Source: Antarcticirhabdus aurantiaca (GTDB lineage Bacteria > Pseudomonadota > Alphaproteobacteria > Rhizobiales > Rhizobiaceae). From it: 64,000 bases of DNA. The stretch is from the NCBI RefSeq assembly GCF_009765365.1, contig NZ_VTOM01000012.1:1-64000 (forward strand), written 5' to 3'. The notes below the pieces were generated by a model, which saw only the letters and a list, made by a program, of their open reading frames with translations, ran no database searches and was not told the origin of the DNA. Positions 62,807 through 64,000 of the stretch are shown in pieces (the stretch's first letter is position 1; every line of letters begins with the position of its first letter). The position numbers were made by a program, and so were the translations under genes.

Positions 62807-62810
<4 letters not shown>
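61686..62810 (-). CDS. Family 4 glycosyltransferase
   Basis: A 374-residue GT-B enzyme. It starts with GTG overlapping the epimerase stop (GTGA) and begins NRLRLLMSADAVGGVWQYAV, with the N-terminal glycine turn of GT4 enzymes. The retaining-enzyme region is VSTARFEPFGLAVLEAAAHG followed by CPLVLADIPVFRELW. It probably acts with the three CgeB-like enzymes on one glycan. The sugar is unknown. Confidence 0.82.
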
Positions 62811-63912
<1,102 letters not shown>

Positions 63913-63916
<4 letters not shown>

Positions 63917-64000
63917 GCGACGAGACCCCGCGCTTCGAGCTCGGCGCGCATCTGCTCCACCTTGTCCTGCGCCGTCTGGCGCGCGACCCATTCGGCAAGC
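63913..64000 (-). CDS. C-terminal fragment of an unidentified protein
   Basis: The last 28 codons of a gene running in from beyond the window edge, ending in a TGA that overlaps the epimerase GTG. The visible residues (start AEWVARQTAQDKVEQMRAEL) form a charged helix and are too few to identify. The four-base overlap shows it belongs to the same operon. It is probably another glycan enzyme, but nothing in the fragment proves that. Confidence 0.55.

Overview
This window is about 64 kb of GC-rich chromosomal DNA with short intergenic gaps, many ATGA/GTGA/TTGA start-stop overlaps and no rRNA, tRNA, insertion sequence or CRISPR array that I can see. The gene set (ExoP/ExoQ/ExoF/ExoY exopolysaccharide proteins, choline-O-sulfatase BetC, carnitine dehydrogenase fused to a thioesterase, BKACE enzyme, HWE-type histidine kinase, many Tat signals) points to an alphaproteobacterium of the Rhizobiales/Hyphomicrobiales. 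An Aurantimonadaceae- or Methylobacterium-like host is a guess only.

1-22.9 kb is an exopolysaccharide (EPS) locus of the Wzx/Wzy type. It holds the start of a mannose-1-phosphate guanylyltransferase gene, three glycosyltransferases, an ExoF-type export protein, an ExoQ-type polymerase, a flippase, a pyruvyl transferase, an ExoP-type co-polymerase/tyrosine autokinase and the priming transferase ExoY. Nested inside it is a type I secretion pair (ABC ATPase plus membrane fusion protein) and a 1258-residue subtilisin-like RTX protease that is its probable cargo. Several intergenic regions of this locus carry copies of a TGCRNYGCASMA-type site (core TGCAATGCAGCA) that resembles the operator of the PHB regulator PhaR/AniA. 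This suggests shared control of EPS and carbon storage.

23-30.6 kb is a mixed metabolic stretch: a cation efflux protein, an MBL-fold hydrolase, a minus-strand SDR / aldo-keto reductase / SMP-30 lactonase / Yellow-family run, and a DUF5996-acetyltransferase fusion. 30.6-45.0 kb looks like a quaternary-ammonium scavenging island: betC, two alpha/beta hydrolases, an alkaline-phosphatase-superfamily phosphodiesterase, a complete peptide-type ABC transporter, and the carnitine genes cdhR (divergent), cdhC and a cdhA-cdhB fusion.

45.1-55 kb is organised around an XRE-cupin regulator. A palindrome of the form TTTCAC-N4-GTGAAA lies in front of the regulator, a class II aldolase, a DDAH/arginine-deiminase-like hydrolase with a divergent polar amino-acid ABC transporter, and a PYROXD2-like FAD oxidoreductase. 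I read this as one local regulon for uptake and breakdown of an unknown amino or guanidino compound, and it is the best candidate here for an undescribed system. A split Ada alkylation-response unit (AdaA-like, EamA transporter, Ogt) sits inside it. 55-58.3 kb holds an MHYT-PAS-HWE sensor kinase, a manganese catalase and a DUF4142 protein. 58.4 kb to the end is a second glycan locus on the minus strand: three tandem CgeB-like glycosyltransferases, a GT4 enzyme and a nucleotide-sugar epimerase, all translationally coupled and running off the window edge.
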